From the NCBI RefSeq assembly GCF_001514205.1, contig NZ_KQ948763.1, positions 124,001-188,000 of the forward strand: DNA of 64,000 nucleotides, read 5' to 3'. The notes beneath the pieces were generated by a model. It saw only the letters and a program-made list of their open reading frames with translations, was not told the DNA's origin and did not search any database. Positions 45,018-53,450 of the stretch are shown in pieces. How positions within the stretch are numbered: position 1 is the stretch's first letter; each line of letters begins with the position of its first letter. This stretch comes from Streptomyces griseoruber (GTDB lineage: Bacteria > Actinomycetota > Actinomycetes > Streptomycetales > Streptomycetaceae). The position numbers were made by a program, and so were the translations under genes.

Positions 45018-45691
45018 TCCGCGTCAGCACCAAGTTCGACCGCCCCGCCCCGGAACTCGTCGAGCGCCTCGGCAGCTACTCCTCGGCGACCATCCACGAA
45101 GCCCAGGGGCGACTCGGCGCGCTCGACTCGTCCATCAAGCCGGTCGACCACCGGATGTCCCTGTGCGGGCCCGCGTTCACGGTCCGGTGCGCGCCCCGGG
45201 ACAACCTGATGCTCCAGACCGCCATCGCCTACGCCCGCCCCGGCGACGTCGTCGTGGTCTCCGCCGGCGCCTACCGGGAGGCCGGTTCCTTCGGTGACGT
45301 CCTCGCCAACGCCTGCCGGGCCAAGGGGCTCGCCGGGCTGGTCACCGACACCGGGGTCCGGGACACCGAGGACCTCAGGGCCCTCGGCTTCCCGGTCTTC
45401 TCCCGCGGCGTCTGCATCAAGGGCACGGTGAAGGAGACCGTCGGACCCCTGTGCGAGCCGATCACCGTGGGCGGCGAGCTGGTCCGCCCCGGCGACGTGA
45501 TCCGTGCGGACGCCGACGGCGTCGTCGTCGTACGGCGCGAGGACGCGGCGGAGGTGGCGGCCGCGTCCCGGGAACGGGTCGAGGTCGAGGCGGGCTACAT
45601 CGCCGCGTACCGGGCGGGCAGGTCGGTCGCCGAGCTGTGCGGCCTCACCCCGCTCCTCGCGGCGAAGGGCCTGGTGATCGACGAGGAGTGA
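45014..45691 (+). CDS. RraA-like aldolase/decarboxylase
   Basis: A 225-residue protein of the RraA fold. Members with the R-D metal site cleave 4-hydroxy-4-methyl-2-oxoglutarate or 4-carboxy-4-hydroxy-2-oxoadipate to pyruvate, or decarboxylate oxaloacetate. Here the site is VTDTGVRDTED, with AGAYREAGSFGDVLANACRA before it, so catalysis is likely; the RNase E inhibitor role is not. The ATG overlaps the aminotransferase stop by 4 nt. It ends the operon. Confidence 0.88.
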   Translation: MIRVSTKFDRPAPELVERLGSYSSATIHEAQGRLGALDSSIKPVDHRMSLCGPAFTVRCAPRDNLMLQTAIAYARPGDVVVVSAGAYREAGSFGDVLANACRAKGLAGLVTDTGVRDTEDLRALGFPVFSRGVCIKGTVKETVGPLCEPITVGGELVRPGDVIRADADGVVVVRREDAAEVAAASRERVEVEAGYIAAYRAGRSVAELCGLTPLLAAKGLVIDEE

Positions 45692-45710
45692 CACCACCCG
45701 CCGTGGCCGG

Positions 45711-45839
45711 TCAGCCGGTGCGGTAGAGCGCGGTGAGCAGTTCCACCACGAGCTGGGTGGCGGGGTGCGGGTCGTCCCGCCACCAGGCGAGCCGTACGAC
45801 GATCGGCTCGGCGTCGAGCACCGGAAGGTAGGCGGACCG
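45711..45839 (-). pseudogene. C-terminal remnant of a LysR regulator
   Basis: The last 42 codons read as a LysR tail: SAYLPVLDAEPIVVRLAWWR then ATQLVVELLTALYRTG and stop. The rest of the gene is missing; upstream the frame turns into unrelated sequence. It marks the left border of the disturbed, lower-GC region. Confidence 0.6.
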
Positions 45840-45903
45840 GGGCTGAGGAACCGGCGCCCGCCGGAGGCCACCGCGCCGGGGCCGGCTGCGCTGCCTCGAA
45901 CCG

Positions 45904-46341
45904 CTACGGCCGTCGGTAGGCCGAAGGGTCGGCATCCGCTCCGGGATCCCGATGTGCCCGGCGCGACAAGCGCGCGACCGACTGCTTCCCACCTGCCCGT
46001 TCTTGGCTCCGCAGATCCTCGGGCTCGAAGCGGCCACGGGCGTGGCGGCGGCCGAACTCCTCAAGCTCGACGGTGACCAGCGGGAGATGGCCGCGTACGC
46101 CAGCGAGCATGGGCTCGTCCACCTGCCGCCAGAAGATCTCCTTGAGGACCGGCGCGGAGCGTGGCGGCGATGTCGGTCATGGGCGCCGGGTTCTCGGTGG
46201 CGACGTCGAGGTCCTGGCTGGGGCGGTTCACGAGGCGGTGGGCCGCACGGCATATCCGCCGGTGAGGGCCCAGGGGATACCGGAGCCGAGCGCGATCACG
46301 TCCTCTAGGAGCCGGGTGTGCAGCTCCGGCATGTCCGTCAC
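45904..46341 (-). pseudogene. Frameshifted AbiEii-like nucleotidyltransferase
   Basis: Pieces of one nucleotidyltransferase lie in three frames. Frame 1 from 46341 reads MPELHTRLLEDVIALGSG then IPWALTGGYAV; frame 2 continues AHRLVNRPSQDLDVATEN; frame 3 continues MDEPMLAGVRGHLPLVTVE. GGYAV...R.SQDLDV is the GG-x-D-x-D signature of AbiEii/AbiGii-type toxins. Two frameshifts break the gene. Its possible start overlaps the stop of a short upstream gene (GTGA), as in a two-gene toxin-antitoxin unit. Confidence 0.65.
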
Positions 46342-46463
46342 GCGACTGGCCGGGTGTGGGAGGCAATCCGAGGGAAGGCGTCTTCCCATACGGCGCGCAC
46401 GCTGCGGCCGACGAGAGAGAGGTCCACCGGCGCGGGTGCGGGATGTTGTGGGCTGGAGGACAT
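46338..46463 (-). CDS. Short ORF upstream of the decayed nucleotidyltransferase
   Basis: 41 codons, starting MSSSPQHPAPAPVDLSLVGR and ending ASHTRPVA. Its TGA overlaps the nucleotidyltransferase start. Too short to classify. It may be a shortened antitoxin or leader, or chance. Confidence 0.35.
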   Translation of the reverse strand: MSSSPQHPAPAPVDLSLVGRSVRAVWEDAFPRIASHTRPVA

Positions 46464-46921
46464 GACTCCGTTCTGGAGGCTGGGAAGTCGCGCGGGTCAT
46501 GACGGGCGAGCCGACGTCTGGAGTGGGCGGCGCGGGTCCGTGCCGGGTGAGCTGGTTGTGGCAGCGTGTTCCGCGCCGAGCAAGAGGCGTGGCCGGTCGG
46601 CATGACGCTCTGTGCAGCGAGCGGGAGTCCCGGTTCCGGCCCCATGCCCAGAAAAGTCCCAGAGGCGCCGCCACTTCCCCGTCCGCCTCATCTTCATGCA
46701 GGTCGGGAGTGGTGTGGCGGCGCTTCGTCCGACGACCTTCAGATGTCCCGGAAGAGACCAGCGAACTCCCTGGCCTGCAGTGATGGGTGGCTAGAGGCTG
46801 CTGACCTGCGTGAATGGCCTTTCGGCTGTTTCACGCTCATGCCTGTTGATGTAGCCGGAAGTCCCAGAAAAGTCCCAGGAGACTCCCACTGCCCGCTGTC
46901 ACTCTTTCGGCTCTATCCAGA
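46464..46921. other. Gene-free DNA with a 16-bp direct repeat
   Basis: No supported gene. CCCAGAAAAGTCCCAG occurs exactly at 46647-46662 and 46863-46878, 216 bp apart. GC content is lower than in the core chromosome. Open frames here lack family features. Confidence 0.6.
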
Positions 46922-47042
46922 GTGTGCGAGTGAGATGCGGGCTGGGGTTAGTGCATCGGTGGTCGGCCGTGAACGAACGGCAACGCGTGCTTCTCGAACG
47001 GCTTGCGGCCGGAGAGGAGCCCGGAGGCTGGGCGCCGGGTGA

Positions 47043-48341
47043 ATGTCGGCTGATGCCCTGCGTGATCGCTGGCTCCTGACGGTCAGCCGCGGTGGTGGTG
47101 ACGTGCGTATCGAGGTCACTGAGGCCGGCCGGTTCCACCTTTGGCATGGTCATCATCCCGACGACCCGGCGTTCGCGGACGTCGGTGTTCATAGGGAGTC
47201 CGCCCGACCAGAGGCGTCGGCGAAAGGGGGAGGACGGTGCGAGACCACGAGTCGAAGGCGCAGTCTGACGCCCTACAGCGAACGGCCCGTCGCGCGCGCT
47301 CGACAGGCGAAGGCGCGGAAGTTGATCGAGCGGCTGGCTATCGAGGGGCGTGTCCGCCTTGCCGACCCCGATGACGACGAGGTTGCGGAGTGGCGGCGCG
47401 TGGTCAATTACGCGAAGCGACACGGTTTGGAGCCGCAGGGCAAGCGCATCGAGAAGGCGGGCTTCGGCGCACGGGGGTTGGAGATGCGCCTTGTCGAGGG
47501 CCCGCACCCCAATTCACGGAGCCAGCGGCCGAGAGACGACGCGTCGGTGGTCCCGGTCTCCGCGCGACTGAGTGGCCTGCATCCTGTTGTGGTTGCGCTC
47601 AGGGACGACGAGGGGCAGTTGGTGATTCCGTCTGTGCTCCGTCGCCGGTCGCTCCTGATGCTGCAGGCGCTGGCTGCCGAGGCGGTGCGGCGGGGCTACG
47701 AGGTCAGGCGCGGCCGGTTGTCCTACTCGCGGCGTGAAGGCGGGGTGGACGTGGTCGTCGACGGCTTCGCGCACGCGGTCACCGTCAGGCAGGAGTTCCC
47801 GCAGTCCACGAATCCCGAGCGCTCCGCGCGTCTCGTTGTCGAGCTTGACCACGGACGTTCCGGTCAGTCGGGCCGACCGGGCCGATGGCGGGATCGGAAG
47901 GACCGGGTGCTTGAGGACGCCCTGGGCTTGATTCTCGGGGAGATCGAGGCGCGAGTGCTGGAGGACGCACAGCGCAGAGAAGTCGAGGAGCGGGCCAAAG
48001 CGGAGCGTGCAGTTCGCTGGCGAGTGGCCGTGGAGGAGGCGAAGGAGCGAGCTATTCAGGATCAGCTCGCCAAGGTGCTTCGTGAAGAGGCCGAACGCTG
48101 GCGGGAGGCCGCTTTGCTCGGTGCGTACTGCACGGCACTGGAACGTCGTCTCGGCGAGCTGGGCGGTGCCATGGACGAGTCGGTTCTGGACTCGGCCCGG
48201 CGCTGGTTGGAGTGGGTGTACGGCTACGCGCGGGCGATCGACCCCTTGACCCGGCTTCCGGGAATGCCGAACACGCGTGAACCGACGCCGGAGGAGCTCG
48301 AACCGCATCTGAAGGGGTGGAGCCCCTACAAGCCGGAATGA
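47043..48341 (+). CDS. Hypothetical protein with N-terminal winged-helix remnant, probable frameshift
   Basis: A 432-residue conserved-type hypothetical. The first part (SADALRDRWLLTVSRGGGDV, then TEAGRFHLWHGHHPDDP) is the second half of a winged-helix domain; its first half (NERQRVLLERLAAGEEPGGW) lies in another frame from about 46922 to 47040. A 1-base shift near 47035-47045 therefore splits the gene. The middle is basic (RARQAKARKLIERLAIEGRV) and the C-terminal part is a long charged helix (residues 310-370). Possibly a DNA-binding protein of a mobile island. ATG 47043 may be only a restart. Confidence 0.6.
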   Translation: MSADALRDRWLLTVSRGGGDVRIEVTEAGRFHLWHGHHPDDPAFADVGVHRESARPEASAKGGGRCETTSRRRSLTPYSERPVARARQAKARKLIERLAIEGRVRLADPDDDEVAEWRRVVNYAKRHGLEPQGKRIEKAGFGARGLEMRLVEGPHPNSRSQRPRDDASVVPVSARLSGLHPVVVALRDDEGQLVIPSVLRRRSLLMLQALAAEAVRRGYEVRRGRLSYSRREGGVDVVVDGFAHAVTVRQEFPQSTNPERSARLVVELDHGRSGQSGRPGRWRDRKDRVLEDALGLILGEIEARVLEDAQRREVEERAKAERAVRWRVAVEEAKERAIQDQLAKVLREEAERWREAALLGAYCTALERRLGELGGAMDESVLDSARRWLEWVYGYARAIDPLTRLPGMPNTREPTPEELEPHLKGWSPYKPE

Positions 48342-48542
48342 CGAGATGGACGGTGAGTTGGGAGCGAGCGGCCCGTTGAACGACCCCTGGGGGACGAAGG
48401 GTTCCAGATCACCTCGACCATTGCCTCAGGCTTCCCCGAAGGTGCCGTACTTCGAACGCGCGAGTGCCCGGAGCCCGCTCCAGGGTGTCAAGTGAGCTGA
48501 CGGGCACGGCGGTTGGGCGCGGCAGACGGGTAGGCTGCCCGA

Positions 48543-49415
48543 ATGTCAGGCCACTTCGCAGGTGAGAGCGAGTCCCGTCCCGTCATCGTCCTGTCGGGGG
48601 TGAGCATTCGCCGACGTACGACGGGCCAGGAGATCGTCCTGGACTCGGTCGACTGGACCGTCCAGGGGGGACAGCACTGGGCGCTGCTCGGGCCGAACGG
48701 GGCCGGCAAGACCACCATGCTGCGTCTTGCCGGAGCCCTGATCCATCCCACCACGGGAACCGTGGATGTGCTCGGGCACCGTCTCGGCCGGGTGGACGTG
48801 CGGGAGTTGCGAGCCCGCGTCGGTTTTGTCAACGCCGCGCAGAAGGTACCGCTGGACGCCGCCGCCCATACTGTGGTTCTTACCGGCGCGACGGGTACGG
48901 TGCAGCCGTTGTGGCGGATGTACGACGCCGCTGCCCGGGAGCGGGCACACCTGCTGCTGGCCGAGCTCGACTGCAAGGAATTCACCCAACGTGCCTTCGG
49001 TGACTGCTCGGGTGGGCAGCGCGCGAGGATTCTCATCGCCCGCGCCCTGATGTCCGACCCGTCCCTGCTGCTGCTCGACGAGCCGTTCAACGCGCTCGAC
49101 CTTCCCTCCCGGGAGGACTTGGTGGACGCGTTGCACCGCCTCGCGGCCGGCCGACCGGGGTTGTCCACGGTGACCGTCACCCATCATCCGGAGGAACTGC
49201 CGCCCTCCACCTCGCATGCCTACCTGTTGCGGGAAGGCCGTGAGTTGGTCTCCGGTCCCGTGGAATCAGTGCTCACCTCCGAGAACTTCACCGCGTGCTA
49301 CGGGCGGCCCATCCGCGTCGAGTCGCATGACGGCCGTTGGTACGCCCGGTCTACGGCCGTGCCGTCAGCGCGTCGCCGACGCGAGCCTCCGCCCTTTCCG
49401 GGCTCCCGCCCATGA
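48543..49415 (+). CDS. Stand-alone ABC transporter ATPase
   Basis: A 290-residue ATPase. Walker A GPNGAGKTTMLRLAGALI, signature DCSGGQRARILIARALM, Walker B LLLLDEPFNALD and the switch His in VTHHPEELPPST are intact. It resembles ModF/YlmA-type soluble ABC proteins with no permease gene near. Its 3' end overlaps the 3' end of the convergent condensation-domain gene by 65 bp, so one of the C-termini has been extended or the two were brought together by rearrangement. Confidence 0.88.
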   Translation: MSGHFAGESESRPVIVLSGVSIRRRTTGQEIVLDSVDWTVQGGQHWALLGPNGAGKTTMLRLAGALIHPTTGTVDVLGHRLGRVDVRELRARVGFVNAAQKVPLDAAAHTVVLTGATGTVQPLWRMYDAAARERAHLLLAELDCKEFTQRAFGDCSGGQRARILIARALMSDPSLLLLDEPFNALDLPSREDLVDALHRLAAGRPGLSTVTVTHHPEELPPSTSHAYLLREGRELVSGPVESVLTSENFTACYGRPIRVESHDGRWYARSTAVPSARRRREPPPFPGSRP

Positions 49416-50742
49416 ACTGAACGAGACCGGCCAGGCCGCGGAGGAATCCTTCGCCGAGGTCGGCTGCCGGGTGGTCCTCCCGGTACTTCAGCCCCAGCCG
49501 CATGCGGGTGCGCCCCTCCACGGCCAGAAGCATCAGGTCGGGTCCGCGTCTGAGCCGGGCGTCCGGGGCGAACGCGTCGAGGGGCACCCAGTCGCCGACC
49601 AGCCCCGAGCCGGGCAGCCGTCCCGAGGACGGCACGGCTTCCAGGGCGGTCTCGTCCACGTAGTTGAAGAAGGCGCCCGCGAGTTCCGGTGCGATGCCGG
49701 GCGGCAACGCGGCCGACCACAGGGCGTCGGCCCTGTCCTTTCTGATGTGTGACAGCGTGCTCGTGCACATGAGCTGGAACGCGCAGTCCGCGACGAGGCG
49801 GCTGAGGACGGTGTTGTCGTCGGCGTGGACCACTACCGGGCCCTGCATGAACCTCTTGTCGGCCGAGAGACGGGCCTCCTTGGTCCGCCGGTTGGCAGAC
49901 AGAGCCAGCGGGCTGCTGACGGGGCAGCCGCTCGCCCGGCTCAGTGCGAGTCCGAAGGCCGTGAGCAGCACGGCGGGGAGCGGGGCTCGTAGGGTCGCGG
50001 ATGCCCGTGAGGCGCTGTCGAGGAGGTCGGGGGTGGAGAGCCACACGGTGCGGTAGGTGCTGCCGGTTCCGTGCAGGCCGCTGTCCGTGGCGGTGTCGGC
50101 TCCCGACCGTTCCAGCAGGTCGGTCAGCCGCTGTGACTGTCCCCGCCAGAAGCCCTCGGCCCGCTCCCGGTATCGAGTGGCTTCGGGCAGTTCCTCCCAG
50201 TCCACTACGTCGAGGGGCTGTTCGGGCACACCGGACAGCGCGGCCTTCGGGCTGGTCAGTAGCGCGTGGAGGTCCTGCCGGAGGACGTTCATACCCCCCA
50301 CGTCCAGCGCCGCGTGGTCGGCCACCACACCGATGTCGCGCACCTTGCCGCCGTGGTGCGCGACGAGGAAGCCGATGGGCCACTCGCGGGCAAGGTCGAA
50401 ACAGGTCCCGCGGAGTTCCCCGAAGGCGTCGGGCGCGGACGCGGCCTCCGCCGTGCGGACGATCGTGTGCAGTTCGGCCTGTGTCCGCGGCGCGGCGCAG
50501 ACCCGTTGCCGTCCGTGGGGGCCGGTCGCGGGATCAATGAGGCTGCGCAGAGCCTCGTGACGGGTCAGCAAGACGCCGATCGCGTCCATGACCTCGGCAA
50601 GGGGCACGTCGTCGACGCTCACCGCCGCGACCGAGTTGTTGTCGCAGCTGGTGTCGGGCTGCTCGGGCTGCCCGGCAAACCAGTCCTCCTGGGCGTGATT
50701 CAGCCGGCCCTCCCGCTCGCTGCGTGAAGATGTGCCGCTCAC
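49351..50742 (-). CDS. Stand-alone condensation-domain-like protein
   Basis: 463 residues with the chloramphenicol-acetyltransferase-like fold of NRPS condensation domains. The opening LNHAQEDWFAGQPEQPDTSC and the middle VDWEELPEATRYRERAEGFW fit the family. The active-site motif HHxxxDG appears as DHAALDVGG (near residue 140): the catalytic second His and the Asp remain, the first His is Asp and the Gly is shifted. It has no adenylation or carrier domain. In this operon it probably joins the carrier-bound acyl group to an amine. Start GTG 50742 overlaps the MFS stop (GTGA). Last gene of the nine-gene operon. Confidence 0.8.
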   Translation of the reverse strand: MSGTSSRSEREGRLNHAQEDWFAGQPEQPDTSCDNNSVAAVSVDDVPLAEVMDAIGVLLTRHEALRSLIDPATGPHGRQRVCAAPRTQAELHTIVRTAEAASAPDAFGELRGTCFDLAREWPIGFLVAHHGGKVRDIGVVADHAALDVGGMNVLRQDLHALLTSPKAALSGVPEQPLDVVDWEELPEATRYRERAEGFWRGQSQRLTDLLERSGADTATDSGLHGTGSTYRTVWLSTPDLLDSASRASATLRAPLPAVLLTAFGLALSRASGCPVSSPLALSANRRTKEARLSADKRFMQGPVVVHADDNTVLSRLVADCAFQLMCTSTLSHIRKDRADALWSAALPPGIAPELAGAFFNYVDETALEAVPSSGRLPGSGLVGDWVPLDAFAPDARLRRGPDLMLLAVEGRTRMRLGLKYREDHPAADLGEGFLRGLAGLVQFMGGSPERAEARVGDALTARP

Positions 50743-52100
50743 GGTTCCTCCCTCAGGTTCTTGTCGGTCGCGAGTTCTCGGCGGCGGTAGTGGGCGAAGC
50801 CGGGCCAGACGACGGCGGTGATCACGACACCGGTGAGACAGAGAAGGCCGCCGCTGACGATGGAAAGCCTCAGGCCCCAATGGGCCACGGCACCTGCTTC
50901 GATGTCGCCCAGGCGCGGCCCGCCCACCACGAAGAGCAGGAACAGGGCGTTCACCCGCGAGCGGAGCAGGACGGGTGTGTGCCGTTGCATCATCGTCACC
51001 CGCAGGACCGCACTCACGGCATCGGCCGCGCCCGCGACCAGCAGGAGCAGCAGGACCGCCCAGAGGCTGTTCAGGACCAGCCCGGTGGCGGCGATTGCCA
51101 GCCCCCATACGCCGACGGAGACCATCACCCCGAGTCCTTGACGCCGCACCCGCCCGATCCAGCCGCCGGTGGCTCCCGCCAGGAGGGCGCCGAGGGCCGG
51201 AGCGGTGAACAGCAGGCCCAGTGAGCCGGACGGCCACGTGTCGTGGTCTGTGACCAGCTGCGGGAACAGGGCCCGGGGCATCCCGAAGACCATCGCGAAC
51301 AGGTCGATGACGGCGATGGCCTGGATGAGCGGATGGCGCAGGAAGAACCGTACGCCGGACCACAGGCCCCGCAGTGCCGGCCCCGACGGGCCCGCGCCGG
51401 CGGGGTTTTTCTCCCGCCCGGTTCGGATCAGGTAGTAGCCGACCGCGGCCACGGCGAAGGTCAGCGCGTCGACGATGTACACGGCGCGTACGTTCCACAG
51501 CGAAAGCACCACACCGCCGACCAGGGGACCGGCCAGGGAAGTGATCTGGAAAAGGGTCTGGTTGAGTACCTGTCCCGCTTCCAGGTCCCGGTCTCGCAGC
51601 AGTGAGGGCACCAGGGCGTCGCGTACGGGCTCGTCCATGGCTGTGCACAGGGCCAGGGCCGTCGAGAGTCCGACCAGGAACGCCAGCCCCGTCGTCCCGC
51701 TCAGCCCGACTCCGAGGGCGAGGGCGACCATGCACAGCCCCTGCGCGATCTGAAGAGTGACCAGCATCGTCCGGCGGTTGACCCGGTCGCCGAGGTGGCC
51801 GCCGGCGAACGCGCCGAAGACGAGAGACACGAGTTGTGCCGCGCTGACGATGCCCACGTCCAGTGAGTTGTGCCGCAGCAGGAATGCCTGGGCGGCCAGC
51901 GCGACCACCGTCATCTGGCTCCCGGTGAGGGAGGCAACCTGGGCGATCCAGAAGACCCGGTAGTCCCGGCTGCTGCGGATCGGCGTCAGATCGAGTGTGA
52001 CCTTGGACAGCAACCGGGCCGCCCGCCGGGCGGGCAGCGTGTCCGGCTGCCCGCCCGGCTGTGTCCGGTCGTCGGGTTCCGTCTCCTGACGGATGCTCAT
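50739..52100 (-). CDS. MFS exporter (EntS/MFS_3-type)
   Basis: A 453-residue 12-helix transporter. It starts after a hydrophilic N-terminus and has RDYRVFWIAQVASLTGSQMT before helix 1 and motif A FAGGHLGDRVNRRTML. This subgroup exports siderophores, macrolides and other secondary metabolites. Its start overlaps the hydrolase stop (ATGA). It is probably the export and self-protection pump of the cluster. Confidence 0.9.
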   Translation of the reverse strand: MSIRQETEPDDRTQPGGQPDTLPARRAARLLSKVTLDLTPIRSSRDYRVFWIAQVASLTGSQMTVVALAAQAFLLRHNSLDVGIVSAAQLVSLVFGAFAGGHLGDRVNRRTMLVTLQIAQGLCMVALALGVGLSGTTGLAFLVGLSTALALCTAMDEPVRDALVPSLLRDRDLEAGQVLNQTLFQITSLAGPLVGGVVLSLWNVRAVYIVDALTFAVAAVGYYLIRTGREKNPAGAGPSGPALRGLWSGVRFFLRHPLIQAIAVIDLFAMVFGMPRALFPQLVTDHDTWPSGSLGLLFTAPALGALLAGATGGWIGRVRRQGLGVMVSVGVWGLAIAATGLVLNSLWAVLLLLLVAGAADAVSAVLRVTMMQRHTPVLLRSRVNALFLLFVVGGPRLGDIEAGAVAHWGLRLSIVSGGLLCLTGVVITAVVWPGFAHYRRRELATDKNLREEP

Positions 52101-52768
52101 GGGTGGGCACCCGTCGGAAGGAGGCGGTCGCTCAGTGCGGAGACGGTCAACAGGTGGACCCCGATACCGCCGATCTCGGACAGCGCGTCGTCACTCACCC
52201 GGGAGACCGCGTCACTGAGCAGAGCGACCCGGTAGTCGCGTTCCGACGCCTCGAAAATGCTCGCCCTCGGGCAGTTGGGCAGGTTGCAGCCCGCGAACAC
52301 CACGGTGTTCACGCCCAGTTCGCCCAGCAGTTCCTGCAACGGCGTGCGGTAGAAGGCTCCCCAGCGAGGCTTGAAGATCGCGTACTCGTCGGTGCCGAGT
52401 CGCTGCGGCCGGCCCGAGAGCAGCAGGTCGGCATCCAGGTCTGGCGCGTCGTCGGGGGCCAGCCCCGGCGCGAGGCCGCTTCCCTTACTGCCCGGCGCGA
52501 CGATGCTCACCCCGGTGCTGATCAGTCCGCGCCGCACGAGGTCCACGTCACCGCTCGCGGCGTCGTAGAGGCGTACGACATGGATCACGGGGCGGCCGGC
52601 GGAGCGGAAGGCGGACACGGCGGCTTTGAGAGCCGGCAGGACCTCCGTCGTGCCGGGGATGCCGTAGGGGGAGTCGGACAGGAAGTCGTTCTGGACGTCG
52701 ATGGTCACGAGGGCGGAGGACGCGAAGTCCGGTGCCGTGTGGGGGTCGTTGATTCCGGGCGCACTCAT
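52097..52768 (-). CDS. Isochorismatase-type cysteine hydrolase
   Basis: 223 residues, cysteine hydrolase fold. The catalytic triad can be read as Asp in ALVTIDVQNDFL, Lys in YAIFKPRWGAFY and Cys in GCNLPNCPRASIFEASERDY. The cis-peptide region before the Cys is altered (NLPNCP for the usual TNVC). Family members hydrolyse isochorismate, nicotinamide, carbamoyl sarcosine and other amides. In this cluster it may release or trim an intermediate. Overlaps of 4 nt join it to genes on both sides. Confidence 0.88.
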   Translation of the reverse strand: MSAPGINDPHTAPDFASSALVTIDVQNDFLSDSPYGIPGTTEVLPALKAAVSAFRSAGRPVIHVVRLYDAASGDVDLVRRGLISTGVSIVAPGSKGSGLAPGLAPDDAPDLDADLLLSGRPQRLGTDEYAIFKPRWGAFYRTPLQELLGELGVNTVVFAGCNLPNCPRASIFEASERDYRVALLSDAVSRVSDDALSEIGGIGVHLLTVSALSDRLLPTGAHP

Positions 52769-53019
52769 CGGGCCGCCTCCGCGCTCTGACCGGCCGGGGC
52801 CAGGAAGCGGGTCTCGATGGCGGCGAGACTGCGGAAGTTCTCGGCGGTGATGGTGCTGAGGTCGATGCTCGTCTCGGTGACCTCCTCCAGAAGGTAGACG
52901 AACTCCAGGAAGGCCAGGGAGTCGATGAGCCTGCCCTCGATGAGGTCGTCGTCCCTGGTCGGCGGCTGTGTGAGATGCGGATTTTTCTCCATGATCCACG
53001 AGACGATCCGGTCGTTCAT
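52765..53019 (-). CDS. Free-standing acyl/peptidyl carrier protein
   Basis: 84 residues. The phosphopantetheine serine is in LIEGRLIDSLAFLEFVYLLE (D-S-L motif). The four-helix layout and acidic surface are normal for carrier proteins. It sits next to a phosphopantetheinyl transferase gene and in one operon with an aminoacyl-synthetase-like ligase, the type of enzyme known to load amino acids on such small carrier proteins. It overlaps both neighbours by 4 nt. Confidence 0.92.
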   Translation of the reverse strand: MNDRIVSWIMEKNPHLTQPPTRDDDLIEGRLIDSLAFLEFVYLLEEVTETSIDLSTITAENFRSLAAIETRFLAPAGQSAEAAR

Positions 53020-53450
53020 GCTTCTCCTCCGTTGTGGCGATCTCTGTCTGTGCCCGGCGCGCCGGTGGCGCCTGCGGCGATGGCTACGGCCCAGGGGCCC
53101 TCATGGCTGATGCTGATCTCGATGGCATGCAGATGACGCTCGGACGCGAGCTGCGCGGCCCGGCCCGACAGGTGCGCACGCGGAGCCCGGCCCGCCGGGC
53201 CGAGAATCTCCACCTCTGCCCAGCGGATGATCTCGCCTTCGGGCGCGAGCACCTTGATCACAGCTTCCTTGGCGGCGATCCGGCCGCTCAGCGTCTCCAG
53301 CCTGCCGTTGGAGACCCGATCGAGTTCCTCCCGTTCCCGGTTGGTGAAATGGTCTGCCAGCAGTCGGCCCGACGAGGAGTCCAGCAGCCGCGAAATCCGC
53401 GCGACGCTCACCAGGTCGACGCCGACCCGTACCGGACTAGGCCCGCTCAT
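53016..53450 (-). CDS. AcpS-type 4'-phosphopantetheinyl transferase
   Basis: 144 residues. The Mg-binding Asp is in VRVGVDLVSVARISRLL and the Glu/Lys in SGRIAAKEAVIKVLAPEG; ISISHEGPWAVAIA closes the fold. It transfers phosphopantetheine from CoA to the Ser of a carrier protein, presumably the one encoded next to it. A dedicated small AcpS inside a small operon is unusual because the housekeeping enzyme is encoded elsewhere. Confidence 0.92.
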   Translation of the reverse strand: MSGPSPVRVGVDLVSVARISRLLDSSSGRLLADHFTNREREELDRVSNGRLETLSGRIAAKEAVIKVLAPEGEIIRWAEVEILGPAGRAPRAHLSGRAAQLASERHLHAIEISISHEGPWAVAIAAGATGAPGTDRDRHNGGEA

